NCBI RefSeq assembly: GCF_003574465.1
Contig: NZ_QOWC01000068.1
Coordinates: 1 to 36,890 of the forward strand
Direction: 5' to 3'
Length of the DNA stretch: 36,890 nt
Source: Methylobacterium crusticola
Lineage (GTDB): Bacteria; Pseudomonadota; Alphaproteobacteria; Rhizobiales; Beijerinckiaceae
The notes beneath the pieces are model-generated. The model was given only the letters and a program-made list of their open reading frames with translations, was not told where the DNA came from and did not search any database. Of the stretch, positions 19,287 through 26,641 are shown one piece after another (position 1 is the stretch's first letter; each line of letters opens with the position of its first letter). Position numbers and translations under genes: made by a program.

Positions 19287-20501
19287 TCACGCCGTCACGG
19301 CGGTCTTCAGGTTCTCGTCGATCTTGTCGAGGAAGCCGGTGGTCGAGAGCCACTTCTGGTCGGGACCCACCAGGAGGGCGAGGTCCTTCGTCATGTGCCC
19401 GGCCTCGACGGTGTCGACGCAGACCGTCTCGAGGGTCGTGGCGAAGCGGGCGAGGTCGGCGTTGTCGTCGAGCTTGGCGCGGTGCGACAGGCCGCGGGTC
19501 CAGGCGAAGATCGACGCGATGGAGTTGGTCGAGGTCTCCTTGCCCTTCTGGTGCTCGCGGTAGTGGCGCGTGACGGTGCCGTGGGCGGCCTCGGCCTCCA
19601 CGGTCTGCCCGTCGGGCGTGAGCAGCACCGAGGTCATCAGGCCGAGGGAGCCGAAGCCCTGCGCCACCGTGTCGGACTGCACGTCGCCGTCGTAGTTCTT
19701 GCAGGCCCAGACGTAGCCGCCGGACCACTTCAGGGCCGAGGCCACCATGTCGTCGATCAGGCGGTGCTCGTAGGTGATGCCGGCCGACTGGAACCGGGAC
19801 TTGAACTCGCTCTCGTACACCTCCTCGAAGATGTCCTTGAAGCGGCCGTCATAGGCCTTGAGGATGGTGTTCTTGGTCGAGAGATAGACCGGGAACTTGC
19901 GGGAGAGCCCGTAATTCATCGAGGCGCGGGCGAAGTCGCGGATCGAGTCGTCGAGGTTGTACATCGAGAGGGCGACGCCGGCGCCCGGGAACTTGAACAC
20001 CTCGCGCTCGATGACGGTGCCGTCGTCGCCCTCGAACCTGACCGTCATCCGGCCCTTGCCCGGCACCTTGAAGTCCGTGGCGCGGTACTGGTCGCCGTAG
20101 GCGTGGCGGCCGACCACGATGGGCTGGGTCCAGCCCGGCACCAGGCGCGGCACGTTCCGGCAGATGATCGGCTCGCGGAAGATCACCCCGCCCAGGATGT
20201 TGCGGATGGTGCCGTTCGGCGACTTCCACATCTCCTTGAGGTTGAACTCCTTCACGCGGGCCTCGTCGGGCGTGATGGTGGCGCACTTCACGCCGACGCC
20301 GTGCCGCTTGATCGCCTCGGCGGCCTCGACCGTCACCTTGTCGTTGGTGGCGTCGCGGTGCTCGACCCCGAGGTCGTAGTACTCCAGCGGGACATCGAGG
20401 TAGGGATGGATCAGCTTGTCCTTGATGTTCTGCCAGATGATCCGGGTCATCTCGTCGCCGTCGAGTTCGACGACGGGGTTCGCCACCTTGATCTTCGCCA
20501 T
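19287..20501 (-). CDS. icd: NADP-dependent isocitrate dehydrogenase
   Basis: A 404-aa enzyme of the TCA cycle, oxidising isocitrate to 2-oxoglutarate. It is the eukaryote-like homodimeric type common in alphaproteobacteria: MAKIKVANPVVELDGDEMTR at the start, SPNGTIRNILGG for isocitrate binding, MVASALKWSGGYVWACKNYD, DGDVQSDTVAQGFGSLGLMT for the metal site, and GTVTRHYREHQKGKETSTNS for NADP. The length is as expected. The ribosome site is AGGGAAGG, about 10 bases before the ATG. The 378 bases upstream hold a leftward terminator and other structures, so transcription into icd may be regulated. It converges with the dioxygenase gene. Confidence 0.97.
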   Translation of the reverse strand: MAKIKVANPVVELDGDEMTRIIWQNIKDKLIHPYLDVPLEYYDLGVEHRDATNDKVTVEAAEAIKRHGVGVKCATITPDEARVKEFNLKEMWKSPNGTIRNILGGVIFREPIICRNVPRLVPGWTQPIVVGRHAYGDQYRATDFKVPGKGRMTVRFEGDDGTVIEREVFKFPGAGVALSMYNLDDSIRDFARASMNYGLSRKFPVYLSTKNTILKAYDGRFKDIFEEVYESEFKSRFQSAGITYEHRLIDDMVASALKWSGGYVWACKNYDGDVQSDTVAQGFGSLGLMTSVLLTPDGQTVEAEAAHGTVTRHYREHQKGKETSTNSIASIFAWTRGLSHRAKLDDNADLARFATTLETVCVDTVEAGHMTKDLALLVGPDQKWLSTTGFLDKIDENLKTAVTA

Positions 20502-20639
20502 GATCGATCCGCCTTCCCTGTGCCGCGGTGCCGCGCGCCGGCCCGCGTGGGAGACGCGGCCGGCCGTGGCGCGGTCATAGCGCGCTGCACAATGAGGGGG
20601 AAGCGGGTGCGGGGCCGTGCCGGCCGCACCGCCGCGCAG

Positions 20640-20668
20640 AAAAAAGCCCCGGTATGCGCACCGGGGCT
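20640..20668 (-). terminator. Strong leftward intrinsic terminator upstream of icd
   Basis: On the minus strand, a perfect 9-bp stem (AGCCCCGGT, loop GCGCAT, ACCGGGGCT) runs straight into six Ts (20645-20640). It is the best-formed intrinsic terminator in the window. It lies 139 bases before the icd start, in icd's own direction, and no gene precedes it on that strand. It therefore ends either a small RNA or an attenuated leader of icd. Confidence 0.75.
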
Positions 20669-20689
20669 GTCAAGGAGGTCTGTCCGCTC

Positions 20690-20714
20690 AACGCGCCGGC
20701 GCACCGCCGGTTCC
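20690..20714 (-). promoter_or_regulatory. Match to the EcfG general-stress promoter pattern
   Basis: On the minus strand, GGAAC (20714-20710), 16 bases, then CGTT (20693-20690) fit the GGAAC-N16/17-CGTT consensus of the alphaproteobacterial general stress sigma factor EcfG. The -10 element is only about 22 bases before the terminator stem, so a transcript from here would be very short or would read through into icd. Nine fixed bases can occur by chance in a window of this size. Confidence 0.3.
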
Positions 20715-20731
20715 CGGGCCTCCGGCCGGGG

Positions 20732-20793
20732 TCGCGCGGCGCGCTTAGGGGATCGCGCGGCGCGACCGGGCAGTCGCGCGGCGCGACCGGGCA
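20732..20793. repeat. 21-base tandem repeat, three copies
   Basis: TCGCGCGGCGCG begins at 20732, 20753 and 20774, exactly 21 bases apart. The second and third copies share the full ACCGGGCA tail; the first has a different tail (CTTAGGGGA). Each unit contains the small inverted repeat CGCGC-G-GCGCG. The repeat lies in the icd-trmJ gap. Confidence 0.8.
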
Positions 20794-20879
20794 ACCGCGG
20801 CCGGGCAGGCGGTCGGAAGGCGGTGGCCAGAGCGGGCGCCGGTCCTTAGAAGCACCCGATCGCAGCCGCGCCCGTGCCG

Positions 20880-21665
20880 ATGCCCGTGTCCCTGCCCATG
20901 TCCCTGCCCATGTCCCTGCCCGAGACCGACCCGACGCCGCCCCGCCCCGTGATCGTCCTGGTCGAGCCGCAGCTCGCCGAGAACATCGGCATGACGGCCC
21001 GGGCCATGGGGAATTTCGGGCTCGCGGACCTGCGGCTCGTGGCCCCGAAGGGCGGCTGGCCCAAGAAGGGCGTGCGGGAGGCGGCCTCGGGCGCCACGCA
21101 CGTCCTCGACGGCGTGCGGGTCTTCGCCACGGTCGCGCAGGCCGTGGCGGACCTGACCTACGTGCTCGCCACCACGGCCCGCGAGCGCGGCCAGATGAAG
21201 CGCGTCTTCGGGCCGGACGCGGCAATGCGGGACGTCACCGGGCGGCTGGCGCGGGGCGAGCGGGTCGGCATCCTGTTCGGGCGCGAGCGGGTCGGGCTGT
21301 CGAACGACGAGGTCTCCCTGGCGGACGCGATCGTGACCTTCCCGGTCGATCCGCGGCACGCCTCCCTCAACCTCGCCCAGAGCGTGCTGCTCGTCAGCTA
21401 CGAATGGCGCCGCGCCGCCGATCTCGCGCGGCTGCCGTTCGGGGGCGGGATGCGCTCGCCGCCGGCCCCCCGCGAGGCGCTGCTGTCCCTGTTCGAGAGC
21501 CTGGAGGCCGCCCTCGACGCCGCGGGCTACTACCCGCCCGAGAAGCGGGGCGGGATGGTGCGCAACATGCGCGACATGCTCCACCGCATGGCCATGACCG
21601 AGCAGGACGTGCGCACGTTCCGGGGCGCGCTCCGGGCGCTGACCCGGCGCCCGCCCGAGGCCTGA
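20880..21665 (+). CDS. trmJ: tRNA (cytidine/uridine-2'-O-)-methyltransferase TrmJ
   Basis: A SPOUT-class methyltransferase of about 250-261 aa that modifies position 32 of tRNA anticodon loops. Signatures: IVLVEPQLAENIGMTARAMG, GNFGLADLRLVAPKGGW, then the knot region ILFGRERVGLSNDEVSLADA and TFPVDPRHASLNLAQSVLLV. The start is ambiguous. ATGs at 20880, 20898 and 20910 are all in frame, spaced by a 12-base tandem repeat (TGTCCCTGCCC units, 20886-20921), and a GTG lies at 20874; none has a clear ribosome site. The conserved domain begins just after, so any of them gives a working enzyme. It converges with the sulfhydrylase gene downstream. Confidence 0.93.
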   Translation: MPVSLPMSLPMSLPETDPTPPRPVIVLVEPQLAENIGMTARAMGNFGLADLRLVAPKGGWPKKGVREAASGATHVLDGVRVFATVAQAVADLTYVLATTARERGQMKRVFGPDAAMRDVTGRLARGERVGILFGRERVGLSNDEVSLADAIVTFPVDPRHASLNLAQSVLLVSYEWRRAADLARLPFGGGMRSPPAPREALLSLFESLEAALDAAGYYPPEKRGGMVRNMRDMLHRMAMTEQDVRTFRGALRALTRRPPEA

Positions 21666-21667
21666 CG

Positions 21668-21697
21668 GCCGCGGCCCGCGCGCCGCGCGGGCGCGGC
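21668..21697. terminator. Bidirectional hairpin between trmJ and the sulfhydrylase gene
   Basis: The 32-base gap between the two stop codons is almost entirely a hairpin: GCCGCGGCCCGCGC (21668-21681) pairs with GCGCGGGCGCGGC (21685-21697) with one bulged G and a three-base loop. There is no T run. Confidence 0.6.
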
Positions 21698-22993
21698 TCA
21701 GACGAGCGCGTCGAGGGACTGGGCGATGTCGGCGATGAGGTCCTCGATCGACTCGAGGCCGATCGAGAGCCGCACCGTCTCCGGGCCGACGCAGGCCGCC
21801 GCCTTCTCGTCGTGGCGGAGCTGGCGGTGGGTGGTGGTCGCCGGGTGGATCGCCAGGGACTTGATCTCGCCGATGTTGACGAGGTGGGAGATCAGGCGAA
21901 GGCCGGTGATGAACCGGAGCGCCGCCGGCTCGCCGCCCTTGAGCGCGACGGTGAAGATCGCGCCGGCGCCCTGCGGCGCGTAGCGGGCCGCCACCGCCTC
22001 GCCGGACTGGCCGGGCAGCGACGGGTAGCTCACCCAGTCGACCTTCGGGTGGTCCCGCAGGAAGGCCGCGACCGCCCTCGCGTTGGCGCAGTGCCGCTCC
22101 ATGCGCAGCGGCAGCGTCTCGGTGCCGGTGAGGGTCAGGAAGGCGTTCATGGGCGAGAGGCCGGGGCCGAGGTCGCGCAGGCCGAAGAGCCGGCAGGCGG
22201 TGGCGAAGGCGGTCTCGGGGAAGCGCTCCGAGACCACGAGGCCGTCGTAGTCCGGCCAGGGCTCGGTGATGAGGTTGTAGCGGCCCGACCCTTCCCAGTC
22301 GAAGCGCCCGGCGTCGCAGACGATGCCGCCGATCACCGTGCCGGAGCCGGACAGGAACTTCGAGGTCGAGTGCACCACGACGTCGGCGCCGTGCTCGATC
22401 GGGCGGATCAGGGCCGGGGACGCCAGGGTGTTGTCGACCACGAGGGGCAGGCCGTGCCGGCGCGCCACCGCGGCGATGCCCGCGAGGTCGGCCACGGTGC
22501 CGCAGGGATTGACGATGGACTCGCAGACGATGGCGCGGGTCGCCGGGGTGATCGCCGCCTCGAAGTCGGCCGGCTCGAGGCCCCGGGTGAAGTGCGGCGT
22601 CAGCCCGTAGCGGGTCTCGAGGCGGCGCATCAGGCCGAGCGAGCCGCCGAACAGCCGCGAGGACGACACGTAGGCGTCGCCGGACTGCATCAGGGTCAGG
22701 AGCACCAGGAGCACGGCGGACTGCCCGGAGGCCACCGCCACCGCGGCCTTGGCGCCCTCGAGCGCGGCGACCCGGCGCTCCAGGGCGGCGACGGTCGGGT
22801 TGGAGCCGCGGGAATACGAGAAGCCGGTCGCCCGCATGGCGAAGATGTCGGCGGCCTGCTCGTTCGACTCGAACACGAAGCCGTTGGTGAGGTAGATCGG
22901 CTGCGCCCGGGCGCCGGTGGCCGGGTCGGGCGCGGTGCCGGCATGCACCGCCTGTGTGGCGAATTGCAGGGGGCGGGGAGACTCGGCGGGCAT
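21698..22993 (-). CDS. O-acetylhomoserine sulfhydrylase-like PLP enzyme (diverged paralogue)
   Basis: A 431-aa Cys/Met-metabolism PLP enzyme. The Schiff-base lysine is K212 in VVHSTSKFLSGSGT; D187 in LPLVVDNTLASP holds the pyridine ring. Full-length similarity to the gene at 25097-26380 is obvious, including GLRDLGPGLSPMNAFLTLTG and SLAIHPATTTHRQL. It differs at usually constant places: PIYLTNGFVF where the other has PIYQTTSFVF, and YSRGSNPT where the other has YSRITNPT. These lie in the cofactor and substrate region, so the substrate may differ from O-acetylhomoserine plus sulfide. The ribosome site before the ATG is weak. The receiver gene lies 17 bases upstream on the same strand, so it may be the last gene of a kinase-receiver-enzyme operon. 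Confidence 0.88.
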   Translation of the reverse strand: MPAESPRPLQFATQAVHAGTAPDPATGARAQPIYLTNGFVFESNEQAADIFAMRATGFSYSRGSNPTVAALERRVAALEGAKAAVAVASGQSAVLLVLLTLMQSGDAYVSSSRLFGGSLGLMRRLETRYGLTPHFTRGLEPADFEAAITPATRAIVCESIVNPCGTVADLAGIAAVARRHGLPLVVDNTLASPALIRPIEHGADVVVHSTSKFLSGSGTVIGGIVCDAGRFDWEGSGRYNLITEPWPDYDGLVVSERFPETAFATACRLFGLRDLGPGLSPMNAFLTLTGTETLPLRMERHCANARAVAAFLRDHPKVDWVSYPSLPGQSGEAVAARYAPQGAGAIFTVALKGGEPAALRFITGLRLISHLVNIGEIKSLAIHPATTTHRQLRHDEKAAACVGPETVRLSIGLESIEDLIADIAQSLDALV

Positions 22994-23010
22994 GGCGGGT
23001 ATCCGTGTCG

Positions 23011-23433
23011 TCAGGCGGCGCGCCGGACCGCGGCGTGCAGCGTCAGCACCAGGGCGGAGGGCGCGTAGGGCTTGGGGATGAAGCGGGCGCCGGGCGGCAT
23101 GTCGTGCGGGCCGGGGCTGCCCATGCCGGAGACGACCAGGACCGGGATGCGCGGCCAGCGCCGGGAGACCAGGCGGGCGAGGGCGAAGCCGTTCATCGAG
23201 CCGAGCGGCATGTCGACGTCGGTCATCAGGATCTCGATGTCGGGCCGGCTCTCGAGGACCTGGAGCGCCCGGTCGGCGTGCGGCGCCTCCAGCACCGTGA
23301 AGCCGGCCTCCGCCAGGGTGTCGGAGGCTTCCATCAGGAGGAGGCCGTCATCCTCCACCAGCAAGACCACCGGCGGCTCGTCGCAGGCGGGATCGCGGGT
23401 CTCGCTGGGGGCTCGGTCCGGCTCTGATATCAT
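23011..23433 (-). CDS. Single-domain response regulator
   Basis: A 140-aa receiver protein with a 20-residue disordered lead. Residues: E27-D28-D29 acidic cluster in VVLLVEDDGLLLMEA, phospho-acceptor D72 in LMTDVDMPLGSMNGFALARL, S102 in VLVVSGMGSPG, and K121 in FIPKPYAPSALV. The GSMNG motif after the acceptor is typical of receivers linked to HWE kinases in Rhizobiales. The ATG at 23433 is used; a TTG at 23481 would add 16 residues. It lies between the HWE kinase gene (90 bases upstream on this strand) and the sulfhydrylase gene (17 bases downstream). With no output domain, it probably passes phosphate on or acts by protein contact. Confidence 0.87.
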   Translation of the reverse strand: MISEPDRAPSETRDPACDEPPVVLLVEDDGLLLMEASDTLAEAGFTVLEAPHADRALQVLESRPDIEILMTDVDMPLGSMNGFALARLVSRRWPRIPVLVVSGMGSPGPHDMPPGARFIPKPYAPSALVLTLHAAVRRAA

Positions 23434-23522
23434 GAGGGGCAATGGCTGACGCTCTGGAAGAGTGCTGCCTATGGGCAGCAACCACCAGGGTCAAGCGTGG
23501 CCGATCGAGGCCGGTGCGCAGA

Positions 23523-24755
23523 TCAGGCCGTCGTCTCCTGCACGGCGGCGAGCGGCGCCTCGAGGTCGAGGACGGCGCCGCCCGGGGGGAAGCGCAGGCT
23601 GACGCGGCCGCCGAAGCTGTGCACGAGGCTGCGCTCGATCAGCCGCGACCCGAAGCCCGACCGGGTCGGGGGCGCGACGGGCGGGCCGCCGACCTCCTCC
23701 CAGCGGAAGCGGAAGCCCGGGCCGGGCCCGTCGCCGGCCGGCACCGTCCCCCACGAGACCGCGACGTGGCCGTGCGGGCTCGACAGGGCGCCGTACTTGG
23801 CGGCATTGGTGCCGAGCTCGTGCAGCATCAGCGCCAGGGTCAGGGCCGCGCGCGGCCCGAGGCTGAGCGCCGGCCCGGCGATGCGGAAACGGTCCGGGAC
23901 GCCGGCGTGGGGGCGGACGGCGCCGTCGACGACGTCGCGCAGGTCGGCGGCGGTCCAGCTCCCCTGGATCAGGATGTCGTGGGCCTGCGAGAGGGCCAGC
24001 AGGCGGCCGCCGAAGGCCTCGGCCGCCTCCTCGATCGAGCCGGCGTTGCGCAGGGTCTGGGTCGCCACGGCCTGGACCAGCGCCAGGGTGTTCTTCACCC
24101 GGTGCGCCATCTCCTGCATCAGCAGGCTCTGCTGCTCCTCGGCCCGCTGGGCCTCGGTCACGTCCCGGGCGACGGCGAGCAGCCGCTCGGGCGCGCCGTC
24201 CGTCCCCTGGATCGGCGTCACCACCACGTCCCACCACCCCGGCGTGCCCCGCGCCGTGGGGGAGGGCGCCCGGAAGCGGCCCGTGCGCCCGGCGCGGGCG
24301 GCGGCGAGCGCCACCTCGGCGGCGGTCCGGTCGCCGGGGCTCGCCCAGGTGGCGAGCCAGCTGCCGCCGAGGACGCGGTCGTCGGGGCCGGTCTCGTGGG
24401 CGGCGTGGCCGCCTTCGCTGACCCACAGGACCGTGCCGTCGAGGGAGAGGACCTGGATGCGGTCGCGGCTCGCGGCGAGCAGCCGGGCCGTGAAGGCCTC
24501 GCTCGCCTGCAGGCGGGCGTTCAGCTCCTCGGACGTCGCCAGGCGCGCCTGCCAGTCGGCGGCCGCCCGCGACGGCGCCGCGGCCCCGAGGAGCCCCGCG
24601 GTCTCGGCCCAGCCCGCCCGGGGCGCGCCGGCACGCCCGGCGCCGGCCCGGATCAGGGCGCGCAGCCGGTTCGCCTCGTCCTCGCGGATGGCGATGTGGC
24701 GGGCCGTCGGATCGAGGCCGGAACTGCGGGCGCTATCGGCGTCGTGACGTGACAT
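23523..24755 (-). CDS. HWE-type sensor histidine kinase with PAS domain
   Basis: A 410-aa cytoplasmic kinase with no membrane segment. A helical N-terminus (to about 90) is followed by a PAS-type domain (about 92-205, IQVLSLDGTVLWVSEGG to LLAVARDVTEAQRAEE), then the HWE core: H218 in LLMQEMAHRVKNTLALVQAV, the N-box LHELGTNAAKYGAL (311-324), and WEEVGGP (352-358), which supplies the W-x-E after which the family is named. SGFGSRLIERSLVHSFGG matches the G-box region. The start at 24755 (ATG) is preferred; a GTG eight codons upstream is possible, and GGGAGGGG lies between the two. The adjacent receiver protein is its likely partner. In alphaproteobacteria, HWE kinases often feed the general stress response or light responses, but the signal here is unknown. 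Confidence 0.93.
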   Translation of the reverse strand: MSRHDADSARSSGLDPTARHIAIREDEANRLRALIRAGAGRAGAPRAGWAETAGLLGAAAPSRAAADWQARLATSEELNARLQASEAFTARLLAASRDRIQVLSLDGTVLWVSEGGHAAHETGPDDRVLGGSWLATWASPGDRTAAEVALAAARAGRTGRFRAPSPTARGTPGWWDVVVTPIQGTDGAPERLLAVARDVTEAQRAEEQQSLLMQEMAHRVKNTLALVQAVATQTLRNAGSIEEAAEAFGGRLLALSQAHDILIQGSWTAADLRDVVDGAVRPHAGVPDRFRIAGPALSLGPRAALTLALMLHELGTNAAKYGALSSPHGHVAVSWGTVPAGDGPGPGFRFRWEEVGGPPVAPPTRSGFGSRLIERSLVHSFGGRVSLRFPPGGAVLDLEAPLAAVQETTA

Positions 24756-25096
24756 CGTGCCCGCGCCCCCTCCCGACACCCTCGACGCCCCGGCGCGGCC
24801 ACGCGGGCGCGCACCCCCGCCGACCCGCGAGGGTCGCGAGCGTTCACGGGCGACGGGCTCCCGGCACGCTGCCGGCCGCCCGCGGCCACCCCGTGGCCGG
24901 TCATTGCGGATGGCGCGAGTAAATCACAAGCAGATGGAGCCGTGCAACAGCAGGGCAATACTGACGGGAGATTTTCCGCTCAGAATTTGCTCTGTGGAGC
25001 CCCCGGACCGGGCGGACGGGGAGAATCCCCCGCGATTCCGGGGATTCCGGCCGCCCCGGGCGAGCGCGAGGTGTCCCGGGTGATTCGCCCGGGCGC
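24756..25096. other. Gap between the HWE kinase and sulfhydrylase genes
   Basis: No gene is supported in these 341 bases. A locally AT-richer patch at about 24900-25000 (GTAAATCACAAGCAG, GAGATTTTCCGCTCAG) is the likely place for the leftward promoter of the kinase gene, though I cannot fix -35 and -10 elements with confidence. At 25023-25047 an 8-bp inverted repeat (GAATCCCC, 9-base loop, GGGGATTC) may help end the upstream sulfhydrylase transcript. CCCGGG occurs twice near its stop codon. Confidence 0.45.
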
Positions 25097-26380
25097 TCAG
25101 GCCGGCGCGAGCGCCTGGTCGAGATCGGCGATCAGGTCGCCCGCATCCTCGATGCCGATGGACAGGCGCACGACCTCGGGCCCCGCGCCCGCCCGGGTCT
25201 TCTGCTCGTCGGTGAGCTGGCGGTGGGTGGTGGAGGCCGGGTGGATCACGAGGGAGCGGGTGTCGCCGATGTTGGCGAGGTGGGAGAAGAGCTTCAGGTT
25301 CGAGACGAGCGCCACGCCCGCCTCGTAGCCGCCCTCGAGCCCGAAGGTGAACACCGCGCCGGCGCCGTGGGGGCAGTAGCGGCGGTGGAGCTGGTGGTAG
25401 CGGTCCGTCTCCAGGCCCGGGTAGCTGACCCAGGCGACCGCCGGGTGGCGGCTCAGGTGCTCGGCCACGGTGAGGGCGTTGTCGGAGTGGCGCTGCATGC
25501 GCAGCGGCAGGGTCTCGATGCCGGTGAGGATCAGGAAGGCGTTGAAGGGCGAGAGCGCCGGCCCGAGGTCGCGCAGGCCCAGCACCCGGACCGCGATGGC
25601 GAAGCCGAAATTGCCGAAGGTCTCGGACAGCACCATGCCGCCGTACTCGGGCCGCGGCTGCGACAGCATGGGGTAGCGCGCGTCTCCGGCCCAGGTGAAC
25701 GAGCCGCCGTCGACGATGAGGCCGCCGATGGAGTTGCCGTGCCCGCCGAGGAACTTTGTGGCCGAGTGGACCACGATGTCGGCCCCGTGCTCGAAGGGCC
25801 GAATCAGGTACGGCGTCGCCATGGTGTTGTCGACGACGAGTGGGATGTTGTGGCGCCGGGCCACCGCCGCGATGGCGGCGATGTCGGTGATGACGCCGCC
25901 CGGGTTGGCGATCGACTCGATGAAGATCGCCTTGGTGCGGGGCGTGATCGCGGCCTCGAAGGAGGACGGGTCGTCGGTGTCGGCCCAGACCACCGACCAG
26001 CCGAAGTTCTTGTAGGAGTGGTTGAACTGGTTGATCGAGCCGCCGTAGAGCTTGTTGGCGGCGACGAACTCGTCGCCGGGCTGCATGAGGGCGTGCATGA
26101 CCAGGAACTCGGCCGCGTGGCCCGAGGCGACCGCCACCGCGGCGGTGCCGCCCTCGAGCGCCGCGATGCGCTCCTCCAGCACGGCGTTGGTCGGGTTGGT
26201 GATGCGCGAGTAGATGTTGCCGAAGGCCTGGAGCCCGAACAGCGAGGCGGCGTGGTCCACGTCGTCGAACACGAACGAGGTGGTCTGGTAGATCGGCGTC
26301 GCCCGCGCGCCCGTGGCGGCGTCCGGCGCCGCGCCGGCATGGATCGCGAGGGTGTTGAACCCGGGCAGGCGGTCGGTCAT
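25097..26380 (-). CDS. metY: O-acetylhomoserine sulfhydrylase / aminocarboxypropyltransferase
   Basis: A 427-aa PLP enzyme of methionine or homocysteine synthesis. The family landmarks are canonical: TLAIHAGAAPDAATGARATP at the start, PIYQTTSFVF, GNIYSRITNPTNAVLEERIA with the Tyr-Arg pair, D184 in IPLVVDNTMATP, the Schiff-base lysine K209 in HSATKFLGGHG, and SLVIHPASTTHRQLTDEQ. The length is normal for MetY. The ATG at 26380 is chosen because the upstream extension is Arg/Pro-rich. The enzyme replaces the acetyl group of O-acetylhomoserine with sulfide to give homocysteine. A palindrome at 26455-26466 is a candidate operator; I looked for a SAM-type riboswitch upstream and saw none. Confidence 0.93.
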   Translation of the reverse strand: MTDRLPGFNTLAIHAGAAPDAATGARATPIYQTTSFVFDDVDHAASLFGLQAFGNIYSRITNPTNAVLEERIAALEGGTAAVAVASGHAAEFLVMHALMQPGDEFVAANKLYGGSINQFNHSYKNFGWSVVWADTDDPSSFEAAITPRTKAIFIESIANPGGVITDIAAIAAVARRHNIPLVVDNTMATPYLIRPFEHGADIVVHSATKFLGGHGNSIGGLIVDGGSFTWAGDARYPMLSQPRPEYGGMVLSETFGNFGFAIAVRVLGLRDLGPALSPFNAFLILTGIETLPLRMQRHSDNALTVAEHLSRHPAVAWVSYPGLETDRYHQLHRRYCPHGAGAVFTFGLEGGYEAGVALVSNLKLFSHLANIGDTRSLVIHPASTTHRQLTDEQKTRAGAGPEVVRLSIGIEDAGDLIADLDQALAPA

Positions 26381-26454
26381 GGGCGCGGTGTCCTTCGGCG
26401 GCAGGATGGGGCCGCTGTGCTCTAGGGCTGCGGCCCGCCGGGGGTCAAGCCTGA

Positions 26455-26466
26455 CGCGACGTCGCG
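26455..26466. promoter_or_regulatory. 12-base perfect palindrome upstream of metY
   Basis: CGCGACGTCGCG lies 75 bases before the metY start codon. It is a perfect dyad and could be an operator, but GC-rich palindromes arise easily at this base composition. Confidence 0.3.
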
Positions 26467-26537
26467 AGCCCAATACAGCCTGGCGGCTCTACAATCGGGT
26501 ACTCGGCCGCGCGGGTGGGAGTCGGGCCGGCCGAGAA

Positions 26538-26563
26538 GGATCATCTACGAAACTGCTTGATCC
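26538..26563. repeat. Inverted repeat in the gap upstream of metY
   Basis: GGATCA (26538-26543) and TGATCC (26558-26563) are exact complements separated by 14 bases (TCTACGAAACTGCT), in a locally AT-richer stretch. This could be a spaced operator or a weak hairpin. It lies between metY and the end of the Gly/His-rich protein gene. Confidence 0.35.
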
Positions 26564-26641
26564 GGGCGGCTCGCGCCTGCCGACCGCGCCACCGGGAGGC
26601 GACGCCCCGCCGGCGCGCGGCGCAACGCCCCGTCCGCGGCC

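Larger units (their letters stand above)
20502..20879. other. Structured non-coding region between icd and trmJ
   Basis: No convincing gene lies in these 378 bases between two divergent genes. They contain a leftward intrinsic terminator (20640-20668), a GGAAC-N16-CGTT promoter-like pair pointing the same way (20714-20690), and a 21-base tandem repeat (20732-20793). The sequence CGCGCTGCACAA at 20581-20592 differs by one base from the PhaR-type motif seen before the phasin gene. Frames reading through here are Arg-rich and look like shadows. Confidence 0.6.

Noticed and set aside
20581..20592. PhaR-type site upstream of icd (CGCGCTGCACAA)
   Set aside because: It differs by one base from the motif and lacks the full dyad of the phasin site. 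Kept only as a remark, not as a regulatory call.
20752..20793. CRISPR-like repeat array
   Set aside because: The units are directly adjacent 21-mers without spacers and without cas genes, so this is a simple tandem repeat.
18513..20849. Rightward 778-codon frame over the dioxygenase gene and antisense to icd
   Set aside because: It runs out of frame through the dioxygenase gene and then antisense to icd, with shadow-like composition.
26381..26641. SAM-type riboswitch before metY
   Set aside because: I looked on the minus strand for the conserved words of SAM-II and the SAM/SAH class and found none. A covariance-model search would be decisive.
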